Of a DNA stretch of 64,000 nucleotides, positions 1 through 7,975 are shown one piece after another; the first letter of the stretch is position 1; each line of letters starts with the position of its first letter. The stretch comes from Pediococcus inopinatus (GTDB lineage Bacteria; Bacillota; Bacilli; Lactobacillales; Lactobacillaceae). Under the pieces are notes generated by a model. That model was not told the DNA's origin and made no database searches. It was given only the letters and a program-made list of their open reading frames with translations. The stretch is from contig NZ_CP019981.1 of the NCBI RefSeq assembly GCF_002982135.1, positions 930,001 to 994,000 on the forward strand, in the 5' to 3' direction. The position numbers were made by a program, and so were the translations under genes.

Positions 1-1
1 C

Positions 2-781
2 ACAATCGGTTTTGGTGGCCTGGTCACAGCCGTAAGTATGGCAAGTAACTATGGTTGGGGATCAGCCGCGGTTTTAATAACTTTAGTAGTTTCTTTGCTA
101 ATCCTCTTCGCATACATCTATCGTCAACTACATTCGAAAGCTCCTATCTTAAATTTCCATGTTTTCGAACGTCCTAATTTCAGAATCGGCGCCATTTTGG
201 TGATGCTAGACTTTGGTATTATTCTTTCATCAATGTATCTACTACCAATGTTCTGGCAAAACGGTTTAGCAATTGCCGTTGCATTAACTGGTATTGTTAT
301 GTTGCCTGGTGGTGTTGCAAACGCAATATTCTCTGCAGTTTCTGGACGTCTGTATGACCGTTTCGGAGCTCGCCTATTAGCAGTTATTGGTTTCTTAATT
401 GTGATTATTGGTGTCATTATGCTATTATTTGCAACTTCACATTCTGCAGTTTGGTACGTTATTTTGGCCCATATCGTTATTATGATTGGAGCCCCCGTTG
501 CCATGTCACCTACTCAAACATTTGGATTAAATGCTTTGGATGCACATACTGCTGGTGACGGAAGTACAATCATGAATACTTTCCAACAAATTATTGGTGC
601 AATCTCAACAGCTGTTGCTACAAGTCTCCTTGGCTTAGGACAACATGCTTCTTCTTCACCTTTGAATTCACAAAATGCTTTTACAAATGGTGTCCACTTT
701 GGATTATTTTTCACCTTGGCACTAGCAATCATTGCTTTCTTGCTATCATTTACAATAAATGATAAATCAGAAGAAAAATAA
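2..781 (+). CDS. MFS drug exporter, DHA2 (EmrB/QacA) type, C-terminal part
   Basis: The frame is open from base 2, so the start lies outside the window. About 260 residues are present and form at least six hydrophobic helices. A conserved-type loop near the middle (PGGVANAIFSAVSGRLYDR) has the G-x-L-x-D-R/K pattern seen between transmembrane segments of 14-helix DHA2 proton-driven exporters. The tail is short and charged (NDKSEEK). The family exports drugs or toxic compounds across the cytoplasmic membrane; the substrate cannot be told from this fragment. The gene ends just before a bidirectional terminator, so it is the last gene of its unit. Confidence 0.85.
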   Translation, partial: TIGFGGLVTAVSMASNYGWGSAAVLITLVVSLLILFAYIYRQLHSKAPILNFHVFERPNFRIGAILVMLDFGIILSSMYLLPMFWQNGLAIAVALTGIVMLPGGVANAIFSAVSGRLYDRFGARLLAVIGFLIVIIGVIMLLFATSHSAVWYVILAHIVIMIGAPVAMSPTQTFGLNALDAHTAGDGSTIMNTFQQIIGAISTAVATSLLGLGQHASSSPLNSQNAFTNGVHFGLFFTLALAIIAFLLSFTINDKSEEK

Positions 782-804
782 AATTAAAATAACTTAATAA
801 TCAC

Positions 805-843
805 AAAAAGCTTATTCAGAAATTTATTCTGAATAAGCTTTTT
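805..843. terminator. bidirectional rho-independent terminator
   Basis: A long perfect stem (AAAAAGCTTATTCAGAA and its complement) with A and T runs on both sides separates the convergent MFS and P-type ATPase genes. Confidence 0.9.
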
Positions 844-845
844 AA

Positions 846-3194
846 TTACCTTTTTTCATGTTGATAATAGCGAACTTTTAAGCAATCAAGGATTAAGGTA
901 GCAATGATAATGAGAATGATAACTAGCGCAATCCAAGTCCACGAAACTGATACTGTAATCCAGCCAAAACCAACTAAACATGTGGCTACAATAATATCCA
1001 ACGCAACCATTGATGCAACCCAGTTACTTGGTCGTGAGTGCCAAAAGGTGCCCTCAGTTCGCGTCATTAAAATTGTTGTCATCGCTGAATAAATTAAATA
1101 AAGAAACATAATTGAGCTAATTCCAGCCTGCGATAAAAATGTTTTTGAAACGAAATACCACAAAAGTCCCAATCCAACCACTAACCAGCTAATTGTGAAA
1201 ATCGCAGCAATTTTTGACAGCTTCGGTAAATCCCAATGCTCAGGGGTTTTCGATGGCACAGCTTGATCTGTACCCAAAACTAAGGTAACCATATCATTCA
1301 TCACCACGATAAAAACGATTAGGCTTAAAGATACCGGAAAGAACCCTGTAAAAATAAATCCAAAAGTTAGCAGTGCAGCAAGCTCAGCCGTCCGCGCTAA
1401 TTTAGTAATCGTCCAAGTCATCATTCGACGATAAACACGATGACCACTGTCAATGACTTTCATAATGTCTAACAAACTATCATTGGTTAACACTACTTTC
1501 GCCGCATTTTTGGCCACATCAGTTGCCGTGGACACCGCTATTCCCACGTCAGCTTGTTTTAGAGCTGGCGCATCATTAATACCATCGCCGGTCATTCCGA
1601 CGACCTTTCCTTGTTTCTGTAAGGCCTTAACAACTTTAAACTTATCTTCAGGAAAAACATTGGCGTATCCATCATAGTCAAGCGGATTCTTTAATGCTTC
1701 ATTAATATCAGAAATGCGATTACCAATCCCAACTTTTGAGGCAATTACCGTTGCAGTTTCTCGCGTATCACCGGTCAACATAATCACTTTGATCCCACGA
1801 TTACGGATCTTTTGGATTGCTTCTTGCGCATCTTCTTTAGGAACATCTGTCAACCCAAGCAATCCCACAATATTAAGTTTTTGCTCATTCCGAATTCCAA
1901 CTGCCAAAACCCGCGCACCATTAGCACTAATTTTTTTAATGTCCTGCATATAACTTTCAGGTACACTGCTTATTTTCTGTAAAGCATTGGGTGATCCCAT
2001 CACTATGTCTTCTGTATGATTATCCACCGTAATCGTTGCAGTTGAGTATTTTACAGACGGATCAAATCCCGTAAAACTGGTTCGAGGAATTTCTTGTAAT
2101 TTTCGTTTTGCAAATTCATTTCGAATTGCCAGATTGATCGCGTCCGTAGCCGTCTCATCAGTAGCGGTGTTTGCTAGGGCTATTAAATGATCTTCATCAT
2201 ATTTTGGATCATAAATAATCGTTTCGGAAACTTGGGATTGATTTTTCGTTAACGTCCCAGTCTTATCAATCAACAATACATCTAAACTCGCTGCTTCTTG
2301 AATTCCCGTCAATCCGGTCACTAGGACCTGTTGTTTAGTGAGTTCCTTTGCCTCCAAAGAATTTGCAACTGTGAAACTAGATGGCATTGAAATTGGAATC
2401 GTAGCAATGAAAAGAATTACCAAAAATGGAAGTAATTGTTGCCAAGCTGTCCCCTTTGCAATCGCCGCAATCACTAAAATTACAGCAAGAACAACATCTA
2501 AATAGGCAAGATAACGCACAATATTAAATAGCAGAACCTGAAGCCGACCAGGTGCCTCTGACTTTTGTGAAAGCTCTACAGTTTTACCATACGAACTTTT
2601 TGCCCCTGTAGCACTGACTTCTGCAATTATTTCTCCGTGCGTAATTGTGGAGCCGGAGGGAACTTTTTCATCAACTGCCACCGTCACATCAGCAGATTCA
2701 CCAGTGAGCGCTCCCTGGTTAACACTAACCGTGCCCTGAAGCACCTGCAAATCGGCGGAAACAATATCACCGACTCGTTGATGCACAATATCTCCCGGAA
2801 CCAGTTGCTTTGAAGAAATAAATTGCCAAGTGCCATTTCGACATGCTCGCACTGAAATGCTTAACTTTTTATGCAAATAACCGACCGCATTTTTAGCTCT
2901 TCTTTCCTGAATCTCACCATCAATGGCTGAGAACAGTAACAATAAAACAATAACTAGTGCTTGAAACTGTTTCCCTAAAAGAAACTCAAAAATTATTGCT
3001 GCCTCGAGGAGCCATGAAATTGGGTCCCACATTCTTTTTAAGGTTCCAACAACAACGCCATCCTCTTTTTCGGTCACTTCATTGGAACCATACTGTTTCA
3101 ATCGTTGGGCAACTTGTTTTGAAGAAAGACCAGACTCAATTTTAAATGCTTTTTCAAAATTGGAAACTACCGCAGTTTGTTTTTCAATCATCAT
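846..3194 (-). CDS. P-type cation ATPase, proton-efflux (type III)-like
   Basis: About 782 residues with the full P-type core: TGES actuator loop near residue 164, phosphorylated Asp in DKTGTLT near 306, TGD near 475, and the hinge GDGINDAPALKQADVG near 535. Hydrophobic helices lie before the actuator, around the IPISMPSS segment, and at the C-terminus. There are no N-terminal metal-binding domains and no CPC motif, so a heavy-metal pump is unlikely; length and layout fit the plasma-membrane proton-ATPase group. The ion is inferred, not shown. A GAGAGG ribosome site sits 4 bases before this ATG and 7 before the next one; a longer in-frame start at 3209 overlaps that site and was set aside. 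The leader looks like a fluoride riboswitch, linking the pump to the enolase and CrcB genes upstream. Confidence 0.85.
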   Translation of the reverse strand: MMIEKQTAVVSNFEKAFKIESGLSSKQVAQRLKQYGSNEVTEKEDGVVVGTLKRMWDPISWLLEAAIIFEFLLGKQFQALVIVLLLLFSAIDGEIQERRAKNAVGYLHKKLSISVRACRNGTWQFISSKQLVPGDIVHQRVGDIVSADLQVLQGTVSVNQGALTGESADVTVAVDEKVPSGSTITHGEIIAEVSATGAKSSYGKTVELSQKSEAPGRLQVLLFNIVRYLAYLDVVLAVILVIAAIAKGTAWQQLLPFLVILFIATIPISMPSSFTVANSLEAKELTKQQVLVTGLTGIQEAASLDVLLIDKTGTLTKNQSQVSETIIYDPKYDEDHLIALANTATDETATDAINLAIRNEFAKRKLQEIPRTSFTGFDPSVKYSTATITVDNHTEDIVMGSPNALQKISSVPESYMQDIKKISANGARVLAVGIRNEQKLNIVGLLGLTDVPKEDAQEAIQKIRNRGIKVIMLTGDTRETATVIASKVGIGNRISDINEALKNPLDYDGYANVFPEDKFKVVKALQKQGKVVGMTGDGINDAPALKQADVGIAVSTATDVAKNAAKVVLTNDSLLDIMKVIDSGHRVYRRMMTWTITKLARTAELAALLTFGFIFTGFFPVSLSLIVFIVVMNDMVTLVLGTDQAVPSKTPEHWDLPKLSKIAAIFTISWLVVGLGLLWYFVSKTFLSQAGISSIMFLYLIYSAMTTILMTRTEGTFWHSRPSNWVASMVALDIIVATCLVGFGWITVSVSWTWIALVIILIIIATLILDCLKVRYYQHEKR

Positions 3195-3212
3195 ATAACC
3201 TCTCATCATTCT

Positions 3213-3297
3213 AAAAAAACGCCTACCAAAATTTAATTCAGTAGACGTTATTAATTATCATTGCTGATAATGGTTAAGGTGAACATCATCGCCGCAT
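3213..3297 (-). promoter_or_regulatory. probable fluoride riboswitch (crcB motif) with terminator, leader of the P-type ATPase
   Basis: Read on the minus strand, the leader has GGCGATGATGTTCACC, then TTAACC, a short hairpin (TTATCA-GCAA-TGATAA), then TTAATAACGTCTAC. This matches the order of the crcB motif: a P2 stem from GGCGA/TCACC-like arms, a P1 pairing GATGTT with AACGTC, and an intervening hairpin. The P1 3' strand is shared with a terminator stem (3218-3249) followed by a T run just before the ribosome site, as in transcription-terminating fluoride switches. The usual UGAUG near the 3' side reads TAATA here, so this copy is less certain than the one before enolase. Confidence 0.65.
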
Positions 3298-3299
3298 AT

Positions 3300-3440
3300 G
3301 AATTGATTTTAATTTATAAAAAAGGCGATACAAATTTACTCGAGTCCAAAAGACTCTGTTAGCACTTAAAAGCTTGTCACCAAGGTGCTACCGTCCCTCT
3401 TATTACTGATATTTATGCACGTATCTTTTTCAGGAGGAGA
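3300..3440. other. structured intergenic segment of unknown function between enolase and the ATPase leader
   Basis: On the minus strand this stretch holds a GTATC/GATAC stem, a TAGCAC/GTGCTA stem enclosing a CTTG-GTGA-CAAG hairpin with a GNRA loop, a GAGTC/GACTC hairpin, and a CGCC followed by a T run. Four nested pairings in about 140 bases suggest a folded RNA or second leader element. I do not recognise it as T-box, M-box, SAM, TPP or yybP-ykoY. Confidence 0.4.
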
Positions 3441-3479
3441 TACTAATTTAAGATAAATTTGGCATTGATTACTTAATGA

Positions 3480-4763
3480 TTAGTCAAAATCAACGTCATT
3501 AGGGAAGCGAGCAATTCTTGTACTCTTGCCTAAGTCTTCTTCAATTCGTAATAATTCGTTGTACTTTTCAACACGTTCTGAACGTGCAGGAGCACCAGCC
3601 TTTAATTGAGCTGAGTTGGTAGCAACTGTAAAGTCAGCAACGAAGGTATCACCAGTTTCACCAGAACGATGTGAAATCATTGTTGTGTAACCATTCTTAC
3701 GTGATAAACGAACAGCTTCAAGAGTTTCAGTAACAGTACCGATTTGGTTAAGCTTAATTAAAATTGAGTTAGCCAAGCCATTCTTGATAGCTTTAGTGAT
3801 TAATTCAGGGTTGGTGCAGACAGGATCATCAGCAACGATTTGAACTTTGTCACCCATTTTAGCAGTAAACTTCTCAAAATTATCCCAGTCATCTTCACTG
3901 AATGGATCTTCAATAGAAATAATTTCAGGGAACTTCTTAAGAAGACCTTCGTAATACTGACCCATTTCGTCAGCTGATTTATGAGTTCCTTCAAAATCAT
4001 ATTGTTTTGTCTTTGTGTTGTAGAAATATGAAGCTGCAGCGTCAAAGGCAATCGCGATTTCTTTACCAGGTGTGTAACCTGCTTTTTGAATCGCTTCATG
4101 TAACATTGTCAATGCTTCTTCAGAAGACTTCAAGTCAGGTGCAAATCCACCTTCGTCACCTAGTCCTGATTGATAACCAGCATCTTCAATAACTTTTTTC
4201 AATGTGTGATATGTGTTAGCAATCTTTTCAAAACCATCACGGAAGCTTGTTCGTTCAACTGGAGTGATCATGAATTCTTGCATATCAATACCATTATCAG
4301 CATGTTCTCCACCGTTGATAACATTATGGAATGTTTGTGGTAATTCAAGGTCTGCACCGCCAAGATAACGGTACAAAGGAATCTTTTCGAAATTGGCAGC
4401 AGCACGGGCAGTTGCCATTGAAACACCGAGAATAGCATTAGCACCTAAACGAGCCTTATTCTTAGTTCCATCAAGATCAATCATAATTTGGTCAACATTG
4501 CCTTGGTTAAATGGTGAAACACCTTTCAAGGCTTTGTTGATCTCAGTATTTACATTGTTAACAGCTTTGCTGACACCTTTACCCTGAAGACGATCGCCGC
4601 CATCACGTAATTCAACAGCTTCAAGTTCACCAGTTGAGGCACCTGATGGTACTTCGGCACGGCCGAGTGTGCCATCTGATAAAATGACATCTGCTTCAAC
4701 AGTTGGATTGCCTCGAGAATCAAAAATCTCTCTTGCTTTAACCTGATCAATATATACTGACAT
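3480..4763 (-). CDS. eno: enolase (phosphopyruvate hydratase)
   Basis: 427 residues, close to the usual 430. It converts 2-phosphoglycerate to phosphoenolpyruvate in glycolysis, using Mg2+. Visible marks are SGASTGE near residue 42 (mobile loop Ser), GGEHADNG near 155, the metal-binding run SIEDPF near 285, LIKLNQIGTVTET with the catalytic Lys near 335, and the signature MISHRSGETGD near 365. An in-frame ATG six codons upstream overlaps the GAGGAGG ribosome site, so the ATG before SVYIDQ is the start. The gene has its own promoter and a fluoride riboswitch leader. Enolase is a classic fluoride-sensitive enzyme, which makes that control logical. Confidence 0.97.
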   Translation of the reverse strand: MSVYIDQVKAREIFDSRGNPTVEADVILSDGTLGRAEVPSGASTGELEAVELRDGGDRLQGKGVSKAVNNVNTEINKALKGVSPFNQGNVDQIMIDLDGTKNKARLGANAILGVSMATARAAANFEKIPLYRYLGGADLELPQTFHNVINGGEHADNGIDMQEFMITPVERTSFRDGFEKIANTYHTLKKVIEDAGYQSGLGDEGGFAPDLKSSEEALTMLHEAIQKAGYTPGKEIAIAFDAAASYFYNTKTKQYDFEGTHKSADEMGQYYEGLLKKFPEIISIEDPFSEDDWDNFEKFTAKMGDKVQIVADDPVCTNPELITKAIKNGLANSILIKLNQIGTVTETLEAVRLSRKNGYTTMISHRSGETGDTFVADFTVATNSAQLKAGAPARSERVEKYNELLRIEEDLGKSTRIARFPNDVDFD

Positions 4764-4792
4764 ATAAAAAATCCTCCTCATATTTTACCTCG

Positions 4793-4880
4793 AAAAAAAG
4801 GACGTCTGCCATAGCTAAATAAGCTTGGCAGACGTCATCAATTATCCGAAAATAATATTAACGCGAACGTCATCGCGTTT
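4793..4880 (-). promoter_or_regulatory. fluoride riboswitch (crcB motif) with terminator, leader of eno
   Basis: On the minus strand the leader reads CGCGATGACGTTCGCG, TTAA, a hairpin with arms TATTAT/ATAATT, then TGATGACGTCTGCC. This fits the crcB aptamer: GATG followed by P1 (GACGT paired with ACGTC), a P2 stem CGCGA/TCGCG, and the conserved TGATG before the 3' P1 strand. That 3' strand is also the first arm of a strong terminator (GACGTCTGCC with its complement, then a run of seven Ts) ending shortly before the enolase ribosome site, giving an on/off choice between aptamer and terminator. Confidence 0.85.
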
Positions 4881-4896
4881 AAGTTTTTACAAGATC

Positions 4897-4925
4897 AGTA
4901 TAGTTCAGGTTTTTTAATTTTGCAA
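4897..4925 (-). promoter_or_regulatory. sigma-A promoter of eno
   Basis: TTGCAA (4920-4925) and TATACT (4897-4902) on the minus strand with a 17-bp spacer. It lies at the very end of the second crcB gene, so enolase can be transcribed independently of the channel genes. Confidence 0.7.
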
Positions 4926-4927
4926 AT

Positions 4928-5287
4928 TTAAATGTTAAAAATGAAAGCACCAAAACTAATTGCAGTAATTCCCACAATTAAAGAACCTAAGACATACTCT
5001 ACTGCAATCCAATAACGCCGCTCTTGAATTAAAATTATCGTTTCAAAACTCAAGGTTGAAAATGTTGAAAGGCCCCCACAAAAGCCAACGCCACCCAACG
5101 CATACAGATTGCCAGTTTCTAACGTTAATGTTGCAAACATGCCCAATATTAAACAGGCTAAAACATTAATTATTAAGGTTCCAAAAGGAAAATAAGACGG
5201 GACCCGTTTTTTTATATATTTTGTCATCTCATAACGCAAAATTGCCCCAAAACTTGCACCGATTCCAACCAAGCTCACTGTCACCAT
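4928..5287 (-). CDS. crcB: CrcB/Fluc fluoride channel subunit (second of pair)
   Basis: 119 residues with four predicted helices, the usual size. The signature GGLSTFSTLSFE (residues about 71-82) matches the CrcB/Fluc G-x-x-T-T-F-S-T-x-S-x-E track that lines the fluoride pore. Fluc proteins are dual-topology F- channels that let fluoride leave the cell. In many Gram-positives two genes encode the two halves of a heterodimer, which fits the 7-base overlap with the gene before it. Start: ATG 10 bases after a GGAGG inside the upstream gene. Confidence 0.93.
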   Translation of the reverse strand: MVTVSLVGIGASFGAILRYEMTKYIKKRVPSYFPFGTLIINVLACLILGMFATLTLETGNLYALGGVGFCGGLSTFSTLSFETIILIQERRYWIAVEYVLGSLIVGITAISFGAFIFNI

Positions 5288-5673
5288 TCTGATTTGTCCT
5301 CCCTTGGATGTAACTTCTCACCAAGAAGAATTCCCAGCCACGCACCAATGATGCCACTAATCAAGCTCAAGGCTGCATAGCCAAATCCCAATAAGTATTG
5401 ATGATTAGCTAATAGATCAAAGATTTCTAATGAAAATGATGAAAAAGTGGTAAATGCCCCAATCAACCCGGTTCCGATTCCCAAAGTTAACCTCGCTGAA
5501 ATACGTTCATTCAAACTCCACGCGGTTGTTATTAAAGCCAATAGAAAACTACCGATGATATTAATAAATAGTGTCGGCACAGGAAAATAATCTCCAAATG
5601 GAATCAGTTGATCGAGCCCATAACGTAAAATACCACCTGCAAACGCAAAAATCCCAATAACTAGTTCATCCAT
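5281..5673 (-). CDS. crcB: CrcB/Fluc fluoride channel subunit (first of pair)
   Basis: 130 residues, four hydrophobic helices, with GLIGAFTTFSSFSLE around residues 75-89, the CrcB pore motif. It overlaps the second crcB by 7 bases, so the two are translationally coupled and probably form a heterodimeric F- exporter. The charged tail (LHPREDKSEW) is cytoplasmic in one topology. No fluoride riboswitch is seen in front of this gene; its leader up to the tRNA has only a small ACCAAAA/TTTTGGT hairpin. Confidence 0.93.
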   Translation of the reverse strand: MDELVIGIFAFAGGILRYGLDQLIPFGDYFPVPTLFINIIGSFLLALITTAWSLNERISARLTLGIGTGLIGAFTTFSSFSLEIFDLLANHQYLLGFGYAALSLISGIIGAWLGILLGEKLHPREDKSEW

Positions 5674-5802
5674 TTAGGACATCTCTTTTCTAAACCGTTT
5701 AAAATCATAGTTAATAGTTTACCAAAATTTTTGGTTTCTGAAAAGAACGTTATTTTCATGCTGGTTTTCAAAATTTCATAAAACAGGCACAAACAGGATA
5801 AA

Positions 5803-5827
5803 TAAGGAGAGTACAGGAATTGAACCT
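5803..5827 (-). repeat. inverted 25-bp copy of the 3' end of tRNA-Ser
   Basis: The 25 bases are the exact reverse complement of 5995-6019, which covers the T arm, acceptor strand and first downstream bases of the tRNA. 3' ends of tRNAs are common integrase attachment sites, so this may be a relic attachment core. The inverted orientation is unusual. Confidence 0.75.
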
Positions 5828-5885
5828 AAGCAGCTGTTGCCTGTATGAAGACAAGCTTGAAATGAAGATTTAAAAAAAACGCTTT

Positions 5886-5914
5886 TTGCCAATATGCCAG
5901 ATTTTTGGTATACT
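5886..5914 (+). promoter_or_regulatory. promoter of tRNA-Ser
   Basis: TTGCCA (5886-5891) and TATACT (5909-5914) with a 17-bp spacer, 15 bases before the tRNA. Confidence 0.75.
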
Positions 5915-5929
5915 TATTTAGTAAATTCT

Positions 5930-6017
5930 GGAGAGTTGGCAGAGTGGTAATGCACCGGACTCGAAATCCGGCGAACCGGCTTATACCGGCGCGCAGGTTC
6001 AATTCCTGTACTCTCCT
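5930..6017 (+). tRNA. tRNA-Ser (anticodon CGA)
   Basis: Cloverleaf: acceptor GGAGAGT/ACTCTCC, D arm GCA...TGC, anticodon stem CCGGA/TCCGG around loop CTCGAAA (anticodon CGA, reading UCG), a long class II variable arm with an ACCGG/CCGGC-like stem, and T arm with TTCAATT. The long variable arm confirms a serine-type tRNA. CCA is not encoded; the base after the acceptor is T, where G is usual for serine tRNAs. Confidence 0.93.
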
Positions 6018-6031
6018 TAAAATAATAGAAA

Positions 6032-6078
6032 AGTGTTGCCATAATTTGTCCTGATTGGACATCTTATGACAACATTTT
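6032..6078 (+). terminator. terminator after tRNA-Ser
   Basis: A stem of TGTTGCCATAA with its near complement TTATGACAACA, containing an inner GTCC/GGAC hairpin and followed by seven Ts. Confidence 0.8.
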
Positions 6079-6393
6079 TTTACTTACTTTAATAAAACTG
6101 GGCTTGTTCCCTTCACTGCCTGTTTTATCTAAACCGCCACTTGCCCTAGTATCAAAAGATGGCTCGTTGATCAAACTTACCACATATGTGGCCACACTTA
6201 AAAAAAAGATTTCTGACCAATCGGGCAATCGCACAGTCTGCAGCTAAATTTAGAACTAAAGGCTCCAATTCGGTTTAAACTGTCAAAGTTTTTTTGATAA
6301 GTCCATAAAAAGCAAATTTAAAAATTTCTCACAAGTAAGTTACAATGGAAATACTGTTATCATTTTCTGCTTCAAACGAAAGGAATCTCCACA
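6079..6393. other. intergenic stretch before the CadD gene
   Basis: About 315 bases without a convincing gene. The minus strand has a 59-codon open frame without a start codon, possibly a relic, and the last 60 bases carry the leader and AAAGGA ribosome site of the CadD gene. Nothing else is recognisable. Confidence 0.5.
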
Positions 6394-7002
6394 ATGGGAA
6401 AAATCATTTTATCTGGTGCCACAGCCTACATATCGACAAGTATCGATTACTTGATCATCTTAATGCTTATTTTTAGCCAGGTACGATCTCACAAACAGCG
6501 ATGGGCCGTTTACTTAGGCGATCTGTTGGGAACCGGGACCTTAGTTTTGGCCGCTTTGATATTGGCCTTCATTCTCCACCTTGTACCAGCCGAATGGGTA
6601 CTCGGAATACTGGGTATCATTCCAATTCTTATGGGGCTTAAGCTCTTAATAAAAGGTGAAGAAGATACGGATGACATTGTTCATGAAACCCTATCCAGTC
6701 ACCGGGGCTTAATGTTGAACGTCGCTACGATTACAATTGCAACTTGTGGTGCAGACAATATTGGGATTTATGTCCCATTTTTTGTGACCCTTTCCCCATC
6801 TGCCATAGTCATTGTATTGCTTACCTTTTTAGTCATGCTAACCCTATTCTTTATTGCTGGGTACAGCCTAGTAAAAGTCCCGATAATTGCGGGCATTCTG
6901 GAAAAATATGGTCGTTGGTTGACGGCGGCAGTTTATATTTTAATTGGCCTGTACATTATGGTAGAAAGCGGCACTTTAACTAAATTTCTATCATTAATAT
7001 AA
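6394..7002 (+). CDS. CadD-family cadmium resistance transporter
   Basis: 202 residues with about five or six hydrophobic helices. The N-terminus (ATAYISTSIDYLIILMLIF) and the central TCGADNIGIYVPFF segment match the CadD family, in which the two membrane Asp-containing motifs (S-x-D-Y and G-x-D-N) are conserved. CadD proteins give cadmium resistance by export or sequestration at the membrane. The length fits the family (about 200). Start: ATG after AAAGGA at 8-bp spacing. No CadC/ArsR regulator adjoins it here, unlike plasmid-borne cad loci. Confidence 0.85.
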   Translation: MGKIILSGATAYISTSIDYLIILMLIFSQVRSHKQRWAVYLGDLLGTGTLVLAALILAFILHLVPAEWVLGILGIIPILMGLKLLIKGEEDTDDIVHETLSSHRGLMLNVATITIATCGADNIGIYVPFFVTLSPSAIVIVLLTFLVMLTLFFIAGYSLVKVPIIAGILEKYGRWLTAAVYILIGLYIMVESGTLTKFLSLI

Positions 7003-7063
7003 TGCTAAGTAATCCGGATTGGCGTAAAATGAAAATCATAAACGTAAAACAAGGGAGTATATC

Positions 7064-7933
7064 ATGTATCAATTACTAACAGATTCAGGCGTTGACTTAC
7101 CCTACCAACTTCTTGCAGATAATCATGTTGGCTTCGTATCAATGCATGTGGATATCGACGGCCAGGACTATACTGATGATTTAGAACATAAATTTGATCT
7201 TAATCATTTTTACCAACAAATTGATAAGGGCGTTATGCCTTCAACAGCCCAAATTAACATTGGTCAGTTTGTTGAGTTTTTCAAGCCTTATGTAAAAAAA
7301 CAAATTCCTATTTTATACCTAGGTTTCTCATCTGGTTTAAGTGGCACCTTTAATAACGCTAAAAATGCTAAAAAAATGCTAGTACAAGAGTATCCCGATG
7401 CTCAAATATTTTTAGTGGATTCTCTTGCCGCTAGCTGTGGCGAAGGATTAATGGTACTTGATGCAATTGACAAGAAAAAAGCTGGCATGGACATTACTGA
7501 ACTAGCTGACTGGTTAGAAACAAACCGCCTGCGTTATCGCCAGTGGTTTACAGTTGATGATCTGAATTATCTGTATCACGGTGGTAGAGTCTCACGGGCA
7601 TCAGCTGCTGTTGGGTCGCTCCTCCATATCAAACCAGTAATGGATGTAGATACGATGGGTTACTTGCGAGTGGTTAGCAAAGCCCGCTCGCGACGAAAAT
7701 CACTAAAAGCACTGGCAGACAATACGCTTGAAACGTTGGCAAACCGGGATAATCCCCGCATCGTCATTGCAACTAGTCAAGCTGATGAGGCTGCTCAACT
7801 AGTTAGCGATCATATTCATGAAAGCATCCCTGAAGCTCAGGTCTTAATTGAGCATATCGGACCAACCATTGCTAGCCACACTGGTTTAGGATGTGTGGCA
7901 GTCTTCTCCTTAGGTAATTCAGAACGTAAATAA
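7064..7933 (+). CDS. DegV family fatty-acid-binding protein
   Basis: 289 residues, the usual DegV length. N-terminal LLTDSGVDLP is the family opening (TDS plus nearby polar residues that hold the lipid carboxylate), and GFSSGLSGTFNNA near residue 88 is the second ligand-binding motif. DegV/FakB proteins bind fatty acids; FakB members present exogenous fatty acid to the kinase FakA for acyl-phosphate formation and phospholipid synthesis. No fakA is nearby, so the specific role stays open. Ends at a terminator shared with the convergent MerR gene. Confidence 0.9.
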   Translation: MYQLLTDSGVDLPYQLLADNHVGFVSMHVDIDGQDYTDDLEHKFDLNHFYQQIDKGVMPSTAQINIGQFVEFFKPYVKKQIPILYLGFSSGLSGTFNNAKNAKKMLVQEYPDAQIFLVDSLAASCGEGLMVLDAIDKKKAGMDITELADWLETNRLRYRQWFTVDDLNYLYHGGRVSRASAAVGSLLHIKPVMDVDTMGYLRVVSKARSRRKSLKALADNTLETLANRDNPRIVIATSQADEAAQLVSDHIHESIPEAQVLIEHIGPTIASHTGLGCVAVFSLGNSERK

Positions 7934-7949
7934 ATTTAACGATTATCCA

Positions 7950-7975
7950 GACTAGCATATTGCTAGTCTTTTTTT
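7950..7975 (+). terminator. terminator of the DegV gene
   Basis: GACTAGCA-TAT-TGCTAGTC followed by seven Ts. It overlaps the last codons of the convergent MerR gene. Confidence 0.85.

Noticed and set aside
3195..3209. Longer start for the P-type ATPase
   Set aside because: The extra codons overlap the GAGAGG ribosome site.
5826..6062. Minus-strand open frame of 78 codons
   Set aside because: It runs through the tRNA-Ser gene in antisense and has no ribosome site or recognisable protein character.
6064..6243. Minus-strand 59-codon frame without start (LQTVRLPDWSEIFF...)
   Set aside because: No start codon, overlaps the tRNA terminator, and no family is recognisable; at best an old relic.
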